Assembly (NCBI GenBank): GCA_030628245.1
Contig: DAOVRI010000075.1
Location: 1-7,920, forward strand
Source: Dehalococcoidales bacterium
GTDB taxonomy: Bacteria; Chloroflexota; Dehalococcoidia; Dehalococcoidales; RBG-16-60-22
Direction of reading: 5' to 3'
Length of the DNA: 7,920 nt
Shown: piece after piece, positions 1 to 6,558 of the stretch
Numbering within the stretch: the first letter of the stretch is position 1
Layout of the letters: every line of letters starts with the position of its first letter
Translations under genes and position numbers: made by a program
The notes under the pieces: generated by a model
Databases searched by the model: none
Seen by the model: only the letters and a program-made list of their open reading frames with translations
What the model was told of the DNA's origin: nothing

Positions 1-1634
1 CCATCTACTACTTTACCCTGATGCATGGTGATATCTGGCTGGACGCGAACGGTATCAGTGACGGTAAAACGTCCGTTCTGACCGACTATCTCGCCGGTAT
101 CACCGACCTGCCCGCCCATCTCGGCGTAGAAGGGACTCGTGTCCAGCACCAGACCGGCCTCCTGCCCCGCTTCGACAGTATCGACTTCTTTGCCATCAAC
201 TATGAGCCCGGCTATTCTCGCTTTCTGCTCTAGATTGTGATAGCCGACGAACTCCGTGCGTTCAGTAACAGAAACTGTTGGCGGGAAAGTAGTAGTTTTT
301 AAGTTTAAGGTCGATGGCGTAATTACCACGTCAAACTTGTGTTTAGCTCTTGACCGCTCCCGCTGCTTCTCCATCTCCCTCTCGAAGCCATCCATGTCCA
401 CCGAAAAACCCGACTTTTCCACAATCTCTTTCGTCAGCTCTACGGGGAAGCCGTAAGTATCGTAGAGTCGGAAGGCATCTTTACCTGATACTTTCTTAGC
501 CTTTTTCACAGCTGCTTTCGACAGCACACTATCAATAACTTCCAGTCCAGTCTTGAGAGTCTCATCGAATCTTATTTCTTCAGGTTGAATCGTCTTAATA
601 ATAGATTCCCGCCGCTGCTTGAGTTCGGGATAGACAGCGCCCATCTGTTTGACAGTTGCCTCAGCCAGCTGGGACAGGAACGGCTTGTCCAGTCCCAGCC
701 GCCGCCCAAAAAGCGCCGCCCGCCTTAAGAGCCGCCGCAGCACGTAGCCCCGGCCATCGTTGCTGGGGATAACGCCGTCAGCAATAAGAAAAGCCATGGC
801 ACGGCCGTGCTCGGCGACCACCCGCATGGCATTATCATCATCGGCGTTGGCGCCGTATTTCTTACCGGTCAGTTTCGATACGCGCTCCAACAGCGGCATA
901 AACAGGTCGGTGTCATAGACGGATGTCTTACCTGCCATCACCGCCACCAATCTTTCCAGCCCCATGCCGGTATCGATATTCGGCTTCGGCAGCGGCGTGC
1001 GGTTGCCGGCCTCGTCCTGGTTATACTGGGTAAAGACCAGGTTCCACAACTCGGTAAAACGCCCGCATTCGCAGTTCGGCTGACAGTCGGGTTTACCGCA
1101 GCCCTTATCCGGGCCGAAATCGTAATGAATCTCGCTGCAGGGGCCGCAGGGACCGGAACTGCCCGCCGGACCCCAGAAGTTGTCCTCCTCGCCAAAGCGT
1201 ATTATCTTTTCTTCGGGGATGCCTATCTCCCGCCAGTATTCGAACGACTCGTCGTCATCGAGGTAAATGGTCACCCAGAGTTTATCGGGCGATATCTTCA
1301 TGCGTTCCGTAAGGAACTCCCACCCCCAGGCGATGGCTTCTTTTTTAAAGTAGTCACCGACGCTGAAATTACCCAGCATCTCGAAAAAGGTCAGGTGCGT
1401 GGCGTCGCCGACCAACTCGATATCGGTGGTGCGAAAGCACTTCTGGCAGGAGGCCAGCCGGAGAGCGGGCGGCTTCTCCTCACCCATGAAATACGGCTTG
1501 ACCTGCACCATGCCGGCGCTGGTCAGCAGCAGGGTGGGGTCTCCTTTGGGCACCAGCGAAGAGCTGGGGATGGCCTTATGCCCCTTCTCCTCGAAGAACT
1601 TTAGAAATGCCGAACGTATCTCGTCGCTATTCAC
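1..1634 (-). CDS. alaS: Alanyl-tRNA synthetase AlaRS, 5' part (C-terminus beyond window)
   Basis: Charges tRNA-Ala with alanine in the cytoplasm (class II synthetase). I translated 544 intact codons with no frameshift; the family is usually about 870 residues, so the rest lies left of position 1. Visible in order: the motif 1 area around residues 38-51 (TSAGMVQVKPYF), motif 2 at 82-91 (TFFEMLGNFS), PCGPCSEIHYD at about 162-172, a four-cysteine insertion (C179, C184, C188, C190) also known from other bacterial AlaRS, motif 3 at 219-229 (NIDTGMGLERL), the tRNA-recognition helix SNDGRGYVLRR at 291-301, and the start of the editing region with SPFYAEMGGQVGDTG at 500-514. The editing-site HxxxH and the C-Ala domain are not in view. 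The GTG start is chosen because GGAG lies 7 nt upstream, an in-frame TAG occurs ten codons upstream, and there is no in-frame ATG between them. It lies 81 bp after galU with its own promoter. Codons for residues 345-385 are unusually AT-rich. Confidence 0.97.
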   Translation of the reverse strand, partial: MNSDEIRSAFLKFFEEKGHKAIPSSSLVPKGDPTLLLTSAGMVQVKPYFMGEEKPPALRLASCQKCFRTTDIELVGDATHLTFFEMLGNFSVGDYFKKEAIAWGWEFLTERMKISPDKLWVTIYLDDDESFEYWREIGIPEEKIIRFGEEDNFWGPAGSSGPCGPCSEIHYDFGPDKGCGKPDCQPNCECGRFTELWNLVFTQYNQDEAGNRTPLPKPNIDTGMGLERLVAVMAGKTSVYDTDLFMPLLERVSKLTGKKYGANADDDNAMRVVAEHGRAMAFLIADGVIPSNDGRGYVLRRLLRRAALFGRRLGLDKPFLSQLAEATVKQMGAVYPELKQRRESIIKTIQPEEIRFDETLKTGLEVIDSVLSKAAVKKAKKVSGKDAFRLYDTYGFPVELTKEIVEKSGFSVDMDGFEREMEKQRERSRAKHKFDVVITPSTLNLKTTTFPPTVSVTERTEFVGYHNLEQKARIAGLIVDGKEVDTVEAGQEAGLVLDTSPFYAEMGGQVGDTGEIVGQNGRFTVTDTVRVQPDITMHQGKVVD

Positions 1635-1641
1635 AAAATCG

Positions 1642-1646
1642 CTCCA
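1642..1646 (-). promoter_or_regulatory. Ribosome binding site deciding the GTG start of alaS
   Basis: On the minus strand TGGAG stands 7 nt before the GTG at 1634. No ATG or TTG in the same frame is available between this GTG and the upstream in-frame stop, so the site fixes the start. Confidence 0.75.
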
Positions 1647-1673
1647 GATAAAGACGGTAACTACTTACCTGTA

Positions 1674-1703
1674 ATTTTAAGTTCAAGGGGTGCTGGCTGT
1701 CAA
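1674..1703 (-). promoter_or_regulatory. Sigma-70-type promoter for alaS
   Basis: On the minus strand a perfect -35 TTGACA (1703-1698) is followed after 18 bp by TAAAAT (1679-1674), 5 of 6 matches to the -10 consensus. Transcription would start near 1667, leaving a leader of about 33 nt that contains the GGAG site. It lies just after the galU stop, so alaS can be transcribed independently of the holA-ROK-galU unit, although no intrinsic terminator separates them. Predicted from pattern only. Confidence 0.6.
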
Positions 1704-1715
1704 TGGATGAGAATA

Positions 1716-2576
1716 TCAGAGCAGTTTTTTGAAGTATTCTCTCAACTCCGGGCCGAGGTCATCACGTTTTAAAGCCAGCGCCACGTTAGCCTTCAGCCAT
1801 CCCAGCGGATTGCCGGTATCATGGCGTACCCCTTCAAGCTCGAAGGCGTAGAGCTTCTGCTGCTTCAGCAGCAGTTGCAGGGCATCGGTTACCTGAATTT
1901 CGTTACCCTTACCCGGCGGGGTGACGGCTAAAACATCGAATATCTGCGGCGTCAGCACATACCTGCCCACGATACCGAGTCGCGAAGGGGCCTGCGCCGG
2001 TTCCGGCTTCTCCACCAGACTCAGTACCTGATACACTCTCTCCGAGACCCGTTTCGGTTCGATAATGCCGTATTTCCTGGTATCCTCATCGCCGACTCTC
2101 TCCACGGCTATCACGCCCGCTTCGTATTTCTCGTAAATATCTATCATCCGTTTCAGGCACGGCACATCACTATCGATAATATCGTCGGGGAGTATCACCG
2201 CAAAAGGCTCGTTACCAACAATTTCTTTAGCCATTAAAATAGCATGTCCCAGACCCAGCTGCTCTTTCTGCCTGACATAGCGGACGTCCGCCATACCGGT
2301 AATTTCCCGCATCTGCGACAGGTGCTCCGCGTCTCCCTTTTGCTCCAGGAAATGCTCCAGCTCGGGAGAACGCTCGAAGTAGTCTTCAATAGCCGACTTA
2401 CCCTGCGCCGTGACGATAATAACCTGCTCGATACCCGAACCGAGCGCTTCTTCCACCGCGTATTGAATCAGTGGTTTATCCACCAGGGGCAGCATCTCCT
2501 TGGGTAGAGAGCGGGTCATGGGCAGGAACCTGGTCCCCCGTCCGGCCGCGATAATAACCGCTTTACGGACTTTCAT
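1716..2576 (-). CDS. galU: UTP--glucose-1-phosphate uridylyltransferase
   Basis: Converts glucose-1-phosphate and UTP to UDP-glucose and pyrophosphate in the cytoplasm, supplying glycan, lipid and storage-sugar synthesis. The 286 residues match the usual bacterial GalU length. The nucleotidyltransferase signature is at residues 10-43 (AAGRGTRFLPMT, PKEMLPLVDKPLIQY). Also seen: the uridine-side loop KEQLGLGHA at 104-112, the metal-binding LPDDII at 129-134, EKPEP at 189-193, GRYVL at 204-208, and the C-terminal NEIQVTDA (225-232) and RHDTGNPLGW (251-260). The ATG at 2576 overlaps the stop of the upstream ROK gene (ATGA), and a purine-rich AGAGGGGGA just upstream serves as ribosome binding site, so translation is probably coupled. 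Related glucose-1-phosphate thymidylyltransferases lack this GalU pattern, so the call is firm at family level. It ends 81 bp before alaS. Confidence 0.95.
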   Translation of the reverse strand: MKVRKAVIIAAGRGTRFLPMTRSLPKEMLPLVDKPLIQYAVEEALGSGIEQVIIVTAQGKSAIEDYFERSPELEHFLEQKGDAEHLSQMREITGMADVRYVRQKEQLGLGHAILMAKEIVGNEPFAVILPDDIIDSDVPCLKRMIDIYEKYEAGVIAVERVGDEDTRKYGIIEPKRVSERVYQVLSLVEKPEPAQAPSRLGIVGRYVLTPQIFDVLAVTPPGKGNEIQVTDALQLLLKQQKLYAFELEGVRHDTGNPLGWLKANVALALKRDDLGPELREYFKKLL

Positions 2577-3565
2577 GCCGTCCCCCTCTTCGACCGGTCA
2601 AGAGCGAAGGCCGCCGCGCCGCAGACGCCCGCCTCGTTACCGAGTTGTGCCGTAACAATACGCACTATCCGTGAAGAAATGGGGAAAGCGCGCTCCGCCA
2701 CCATCTTCCTGCCCGGTCCGATGAACAGGTCACCCAGTTCGGCCATACCTCCGCCGAGAACAATCATCTCCGGGTTGAAGATATTGACCACGTTGACCAT
2801 ACCGATACCCAGATAGTAAGCCGCCCGCGAGAGCACATCCAGGGCCAGGGGGTCGCCATTCTTGGCGGCCGTCCCGACCTGCTCCGCGGTAACGCTTTCC
2901 GCCTTCCCCCCGGCCATCTCGGTAAGAGAGGATTTTTCACCCTGGCTGATACGTTTCACAGCGTCCCTCTCCACCGCCCGGCCGGAGGCAAGCATTTCCA
3001 GGCAGCCGGTATTACCGCAGCCGCACTGCGGACCGTTATCGTCGATAGTCATGTGGCCCATCTCCGCAGCCGCGCCGATGGCGCCGAGATAAAGCTCTCC
3101 GTTGGCGATAATACCGCCGCCGATGCCGGTGCCCAGCGTAAATAAAACGAGATTGTTTACCCCCCTCCCGGCACCGAAACGGTGCTCCCCCAGGGCCGCG
3201 GCACTGGCATCATTGACGACAAAGGTGCCGATTTTAAATCGTTCCCGTATGATATCAGCCAGCGGTATATCCACCCAGCCCGCCATGTTCGGGGAAGGGG
3301 TTACTACCACCCCCCTACCGGAGTCGATACCACCGGCACAGGCAATGCCGATGCCACCTATTTGGGAAGCTTTCAGGTTATTCCCGTCGAGCATACTTTC
3401 TATTGCCGAGCAGAGACGCTCGATGACCGGCTTGACACCTTCGTCGGCCAGGGTCGGGCAGACGTCTTTAGCCAGCATTTTACCCTCAGGGGAAAAAAGA
3501 GCGGTCAATATCTTGGTGCCGCCGATATCGACGGCCAGGATGGGAGCGTCGTGCTGTCCTGTCAT
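2573..3565 (-). CDS. ROK-family sugar kinase, probable glucokinase
   Basis: Predicted to phosphorylate a hexose, most likely glucose, with ATP in the cytoplasm. The 330 residues fit single-domain ROK kinases; there is no N-terminal helix-turn-helix, so it is not a ROK repressor. The phosphate-binding loop is DIGGTK at 13-18, and the catalytic aspartate is D119 in VVNDASAAALGE. LGTGIGGG is at 144-151. The sugar-binding glutamate and zinc histidine are E168 and H171 in EMGHM, and the zinc cysteines C181, C183 and C188 lie in CGCGNTGCLE, the diagnostic ROK motif. GGGMAE at 271-276 belongs to the adenosine-binding part. The ATG at 3565 lies 33 bp after the holA stop with only a weak ribosome binding site; its stop overlaps the galU start. 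Pairing with galU suggests a glucose-to-UDP-glucose route, but ROK substrate specificity (glucose, N-acetylglucosamine, mannose, fructose) cannot be fixed from motifs alone. Confidence 0.9.
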   Translation of the reverse strand: MTGQHDAPILAVDIGGTKILTALFSPEGKMLAKDVCPTLADEGVKPVIERLCSAIESMLDGNNLKASQIGGIGIACAGGIDSGRGVVVTPSPNMAGWVDIPLADIIRERFKIGTFVVNDASAAALGEHRFGAGRGVNNLVLFTLGTGIGGGIIANGELYLGAIGAAAEMGHMTIDDNGPQCGCGNTGCLEMLASGRAVERDAVKRISQGEKSSLTEMAGGKAESVTAEQVGTAAKNGDPLALDVLSRAAYYLGIGMVNVVNIFNPEMIVLGGGMAELGDLFIGPGRKMVAERAFPISSRIVRIVTAQLGNEAGVCGAAAFALDRSKRGTA

Positions 3566-3598
3566 ATTATTACTACTTTATCCCATTTCGCCGATTTG

Positions 3599-4609
3599 TC
3601 AAGCTGAAACGGTGCCTCTCTGCCCCAGTTCGGCAATGAGGATACTGAGGGCAATTTCGCCGTCCAGTTTCCCCGTCTTGATGGAGATATCGGTTTCCAA
3701 AAGCCGGTGATACACCTCGCGCAGTCGTGCGGGTGAATACCTATCCGCCTGGTCCCACGCCTTACGCAGAACAAAGTCGGAAGTCAGGCCCAGTTTGCCT
3801 TGAATATCCGCGCGGGTCTTTTTCCGGCCTCTCATTTCCCTTATCTGGAAGATAATTCTGACCTGCCGCGACAGCATGACCAGAAGCTGGGCCGATGCCG
3901 CTCCCTGCTTGAGCAACTGCTGTAAAAGCTCCTGGGCAGCACCTACCCTGAACTCGAGGACGGCATCAATCATGGCAAAGATACTGGCCTCCTGGGCATA
4001 GCTCACGACCGCCCTGATATCATCTTCCTCGATGCGACGCCCGCCGGTAAACAGGTCCAGCTTGTCAACCTCGCCGGCCATAATCCAGAGGTCGTTACCC
4101 ACGAATCTAATCAGCAGGTTTACCGCCTGCGGAGATATGCTGCCGCCAGTTGCTTTCACCCGCTTTAAAACCCACTGGCTCAATTGAGATTGCTTCAGCC
4201 TGGGAAATGTCCTGACCTTCCCTGTAGTTGCCAGCTCGCGCAGCAGCGGATTACCGGCTCTTATGCTGCCCCCAAGCAGCACCAGTTCCGTGAATTCCGG
4301 CAGCTGTTTAATGCCGTCGGCTATCGTCTTATATTCTTCCGGCTGCCCGGGCTGTCGGGACGATTTCTTACGGCCTGTTTTATTTCCGGACTCGAAACGC
4401 TCCAGTAAGCCTTCGACGATGACAAGTCGCTTTTCGGATAGAAAAGGCACCGTCTCGCAGGCACTCCTCAACTGTTCCAGCGTCACCTGACGTCCGTCAA
4501 AGACGGTGGTATTGCTCATCAGGGCGGTGGCGTCGCCGATGCCCTTCTTTATCTCCTCAAGCGCCTGGCGGATGGAAAAATCATCCTCGCCGATAAGCAC
4601 GTGCAGCAA
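3599..4609 (-). CDS. holA: DNA polymerase III subunit delta
   Basis: Delta is the clamp-opening subunit of the clamp-loader complex, which loads the beta sliding clamp on primed DNA during replication. The 336 residues match the family. The N-terminal RecA/AAA+-like domain (about 1-140) opens with the characteristic LIGEDDFSIRQALEEIKK and contains VPFLSEKRLVIVEG at 54-67, then a basic, low-complexity linker at about 77-89. The second domain (about 140-210) includes LWIMAGEVDKL at 174-184 and ends in an EEDDIRAVVSYAQEASIF stretch typical of HolA. The helical collar domain (about 210-336) contains LLVMLSRQVRIIFQIREM and ends in LDGEIALSILIAEL. No Walker A is expected in delta and none is seen. 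The start is TTG, supported by GGAGG 7 nt upstream; the nearby ATG at that site is out of frame. First gene of a probable holA-ROK-galU operon. rpsT, often next to holA in other bacteria, is absent from the adjacent gap. Confidence 0.93.
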   Translation of the reverse strand: MLHVLIGEDDFSIRQALEEIKKGIGDATALMSNTTVFDGRQVTLEQLRSACETVPFLSEKRLVIVEGLLERFESGNKTGRKKSSRQPGQPEEYKTIADGIKQLPEFTELVLLGGSIRAGNPLLRELATTGKVRTFPRLKQSQLSQWVLKRVKATGGSISPQAVNLLIRFVGNDLWIMAGEVDKLDLFTGGRRIEEDDIRAVVSYAQEASIFAMIDAVLEFRVGAAQELLQQLLKQGAASAQLLVMLSRQVRIIFQIREMRGRKKTRADIQGKLGLTSDFVLRKAWDQADRYSPARLREVYHRLLETDISIKTGKLDGEIALSILIAELGQRGTVSA

Positions 4610-4616
4610 CTATCAT

Positions 4617-4621
4617 CCTCC
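4617..4621 (-). promoter_or_regulatory. Strong ribosome binding site deciding the TTG start of holA
   Basis: GGAGG on the minus strand is separated by 7 nt from TTG at 4609-4607. An ATG immediately after GGAGG reads in another frame and is too close for initiation, so TTG is the supported start. Confidence 0.8.
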
Positions 4622-4637
4622 GGGAGAGATTTTACCT

Positions 4638-4646
4638 ATTTTACCA
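4638..4646 (-). promoter_or_regulatory. Extended -10 promoter for holA-ROK-galU
   Basis: The minus strand reads TGGTAAAAT: a TGn extension plus TAAAAT, 5 of 6 to the -10 consensus. The -35 region is poor (at most 3 of 6 at 16-18 bp), as is common for extended -10 promoters. The start would be near 4631, giving a leader of about 20 nt carrying GGAGG. It is back to back with the plus-strand promoter at 4669-4697. Confidence 0.5.
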
Positions 4647-4668
4647 CACCGAAGGCCGATGAGTAAGG

Positions 4669-4697
4669 TTGACAAAAAACCGCCGTTAAGGAATAAT
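4669..4697 (+). promoter_or_regulatory. Near-consensus sigma-70-type promoter for the HEAT-like/GTPase pair
   Basis: Perfect -35 TTGACA (4669-4674), a 17-bp spacer, and AATAAT (4692-4697), 5 of 6 to consensus. Transcription should begin near 4704, giving a leader of about 55 nt with AAGAGGTGA (4744-4752) as ribosome binding site for the ATG at 4759. By sequence this is the closest to consensus of the promoters seen in the window. Confidence 0.7.
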
Positions 4698-4758
4698 CGC
4701 ACTAAGAATAAAATATAAATCATCTGACCATACTACTGTAATCAAGAGGTGAATAATA

Positions 4759-4998
4759 ATGTCGGAAATCCCTGAAGAAGGCGGCGTGACTGAAGAACTC
4801 AGGAAACTGGCAGGTATTGCCACGGATATGCAAATGGCCGGTAAAATCAGGACACAGGCCATCAAACAGCTCGGCGAGATGGCCTCCCACGAAGCGCTGC
4901 TCGTCCTGCTGAACCTGGCCGCCAACGATAAACTTAATATAGACGAAAGAGACCTGGCCATCAAGAAAGCCCGAGAAATAGTCAGGAAAGGCCGCTGA
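4759..4998 (+). CDS. Small HEAT-like helical protein, function unknown
   Basis: I do not recognise a named family. The 79-residue product has no signal peptide or membrane segment and is predicted to be soluble and mostly helical. After an acidic N-terminus (MSEIPEEGG) come three probable helices: about 11-23, 28-41 and 43-56. A fourth basic helix at about 62-78 (ERDLAIKKAREIVRKGR) follows. The pattern RTQAIKQLGEMASHEALLVLLNLAAND (31-57) followed by RDLAIKKAREIV has the spacing of hydrophobic and Ala/Leu/Gly positions seen in HEAT or PBS-lyase-type repeats, so it resembles one and a half such units; this is inference. Start support is good: AAGAGGTGA 6 nt upstream of ATG behind a strong promoter. 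It ends in tandem in-frame stops TGA TAA. It lies 37 bp upstream of the YchF-like GTPase on the same strand, so the two are probably co-transcribed and may work together, for instance by protein contact. Confidence 0.82.
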   Translation: MSEIPEEGGVTEELRKLAGIATDMQMAGKIRTQAIKQLGEMASHEALLVLLNLAANDKLNIDERDLAIKKAREIVRKGR

Positions 4999-5035
4999 TA
5001 ATTTCACTACAGCCGGCCAGCCATGCGTTGCACTG

Positions 5036-6142
5036 ATGAGTATTAATATCGGTATTATTGGCCTGCCCCAGAGCGGTAAGACAACCGTTTTCAACGCCTT
5101 AACCGGAGGCAAAGCGGGTACCGTCACCCACACTACGGACGGACTCTCCCCGCACATCGGTATCACCAGGGTCCCGGAGCCCCGCCTCAAGGTTTTGGAC
5201 GAGATGCTTCACCCCAAAAAAATAGTCCCGGCCGAAGCCAGGTACATTGACGTCGGGGCATCGGTCAAGAGCCTGGCCCAGGATAAAGGAATAGGCGGCG
5301 AACTGCTCAACCAGCTCAGCACCGTTGACACGCTCATCTGCGTTGTCCGCGCCTTTACCGATGAAAGTATTCCCCATCCCGAAGGCAGCCTGGATACCAG
5401 GAGAGACATCGGCACTCTTAACATGGAACTCGTCTTCTCCGACCTGGCTATCATGGAGAGAAGGCTGGAAAAACTGGAGGTCTCCTTGAAAGGGGCTAAG
5501 CCACAAGAACGCCAGGGTTTCCTCCATGAAAAAGACATCTTAATGCGATTGAAAGTCGAACTGGAAAACGACAGGCCCATCCGTGAGCTGGACCTGGAAC
5601 CGTCCGCGGCCAGAATCATCACCAGCTACCAGTTCCTCACCGCCAAACCGCTCCTCATCGCGGTCAATATCGGGGAAGAGCAGATACCCGAAGCAGCCTC
5701 TCTTGAAGCGGAGTTGAACACGCAATATTCGGGCACCAGATGCCGGGTTATCACTCTCTGCGGCAAGCTGGAAATGGAACTGGCACAGATGGAAGAAAGC
5801 GAGGCGAAGGAATTCCGTGTCGATTACGGTATCGAAGAACCGGGGCTGGAACGCACCATAAAAATGTCCTACGAACTTTCGAACCTGATTTCATTCTTCA
5901 CCATCGCCTCGAACGAGGTCAGAGCCTGGTCTATCAAGAAAGGCACCACGGCCTTGAAAGCCGCCGGTAAAATTCATACTGACATGGAAAAGGGATTCAT
6001 CCGTGCCGAAGGCGTCGGCTTTAACGAACTGGTAAAGTGCGGCGGTATCACCGAGGCGAAAAAACAGGGGTTGCTCCGACTCGAAGGTAAAGACTATATC
6101 ATTCAGGACGGCGATGTCATTACCTTTCTCTTTAACGTTTAG
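5036..6142 (+). CDS. Divergent YchF/OLA1-type GTPase with TGS (DUF933) domain
   Basis: The 368-residue protein belongs to the Obg-related YchF/OLA1 family of ribosome-associated P-loop NTPases, many of which prefer ATP. The P-loop is G9-L-P-Q-S-G-K-T16, where YchF proper has GLPNVGKS. G4 is N211-I-G-E214, the NxxE form that replaces NKxD in this family. The YchF-like stretch VDTLICVVRAFTDES (97-111) with ELVFSDLAIMERRLEKL (131-147) leads into a helical insert. The C-terminal TGS domain (about 283-368) has EVRAWSIKKGTTALKAAGKIH and ends RLEGKDYIIQDGDVITFLFNV; the internal part is typical. The G3 region is unusual: D72-V-G-A75 where YchF has D-I-A-G. It is therefore better viewed as a divergent paralogue of YchF than as the canonical protein. 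The ATG at 5036 has no clear ribosome binding site, and no other start is in frame upstream, so it may rely on coupling with the small upstream gene. Its 3' end overlaps the convergent nfeD-like gene by 11 bp. Confidence 0.9.
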   Translation: MSINIGIIGLPQSGKTTVFNALTGGKAGTVTHTTDGLSPHIGITRVPEPRLKVLDEMLHPKKIVPAEARYIDVGASVKSLAQDKGIGGELLNQLSTVDTLICVVRAFTDESIPHPEGSLDTRRDIGTLNMELVFSDLAIMERRLEKLEVSLKGAKPQERQGFLHEKDILMRLKVELENDRPIRELDLEPSAARIITSYQFLTAKPLLIAVNIGEEQIPEAASLEAELNTQYSGTRCRVITLCGKLEMELAQMEESEAKEFRVDYGIEEPGLERTIKMSYELSNLISFFTIASNEVRAWSIKKGTTALKAAGKIHTDMEKGFIRAEGVGFNELVKCGGITEAKKQGLLRLEGKDYIIQDGDVITFLFNV

Positions 6143-6545
6143 TTCTGCTATCGCTAACTCTACGCACGGATAGCTTTAAGCCGTCCTCACTCACCACCAC
6201 GACATCCTCACCGGTATCGATATCCCCCTCGGCTGACGTTGCCCCCCAGAGCTCACCCTTGATTCTCACCATACCCTCCGGGGACAGCCTGCTGGCGATT
6301 CTACCTTTGGTGCCGACCATGGACGGCAAACCGACCGGCACCTGCCTTCTCAGAGTCCGGGTGGTAAAAATAAAAAGCCATGCGCCGAAAGCAACCCAGG
6401 CCACCATCACGCCGATAAGCACCTGAAAAGGCAGCTCAACCCCGAACTCGGGAAGAAGCCAGCGCCATATCACATAGATGGCCACTTCCTCTAACGACGT
6501 ACTGATAATAGCCAGTACCAGCCTGGCCCTTGTCAACTTACCCAT
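6132..6545 (-). CDS. Short NfeD-like membrane protein with C-terminal OB-fold
   Basis: A 137-residue membrane protein. Two hydrophobic segments at about residues 8-31 and 38-60 are separated by a short turn (PEFGVELPF), then a basic TRTLRRQ. A soluble beta-rich domain (about 72-131) carries the NfeD signature: MVGTKGRIASRLSPEGMVRI, then GELWGA (97-102), then a GEDVVVVSEDGLKLSV run. This is the compact form without the N-terminal ClpP-like protease domain. NfeD proteins are associated with membrane-bound SPFH/stomatin-type proteins in other bacteria, but no SPFH gene is visible here, so its partner is unknown. The ATG at 6545 is preceded by AAGG 8 nt upstream. The gene converges on the GTPase gene and its stop lies inside that gene's last codons (11 bp shared). 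Confidence 0.88.
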   Translation of the reverse strand: MGKLTRARLVLAIISTSLEEVAIYVIWRWLLPEFGVELPFQVLIGVMVAWVAFGAWLFIFTTRTLRRQVPVGLPSMVGTKGRIASRLSPEGMVRIKGELWGATSAEGDIDTGEDVVVVSEDGLKLSVRRVSDSRTKR

Positions 6546-6558
6546 ATCACTCGCCTTT

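Noticed and set aside
1074..1100. Four-cysteine cluster in AlaRS as a novel metal site
   Set aside because: Similar CGKPDC...CxC insertions occur in AlaRS of other bacteria, so it is not new.
807..1604. A long open frame on the plus strand (265 codons) opposite alaS
   Set aside because: It is antisense to well-conserved AlaRS motifs, its translation has no recognisable domain, and GC-rich codon structure on the minus strand explains the lack of stops.
3102..3710. Plus-strand open frame of about 200 codons opposite the ROK kinase and holA end
   Set aside because: It is rich in Pro/Ser and spans two real genes and the gap between them on the opposite strand, which is typical of a shadow frame.
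4610..4758. Search for rpsT (ribosomal protein S20) beside holA
   Set aside because: rpsT commonly neighbours holA, but this 149-bp gap holds only promoters and ribosome binding sites, with no basic coding frame of suitable length.
5099..5622. Minus-strand open frames opposite the GTPase gene
   Set aside because: They lie fully within a strongly conserved plus-strand coding sequence and show no family resemblance or start signals.
6147..6174. GCTATC...GATAGC inverted repeat just after the GTPase stop as a terminator
   Set aside because: Only 6 bp of stem with a 16-nt loop and three T afterwards; it also lies within the nfeD-like coding sequence. Too weak to call.
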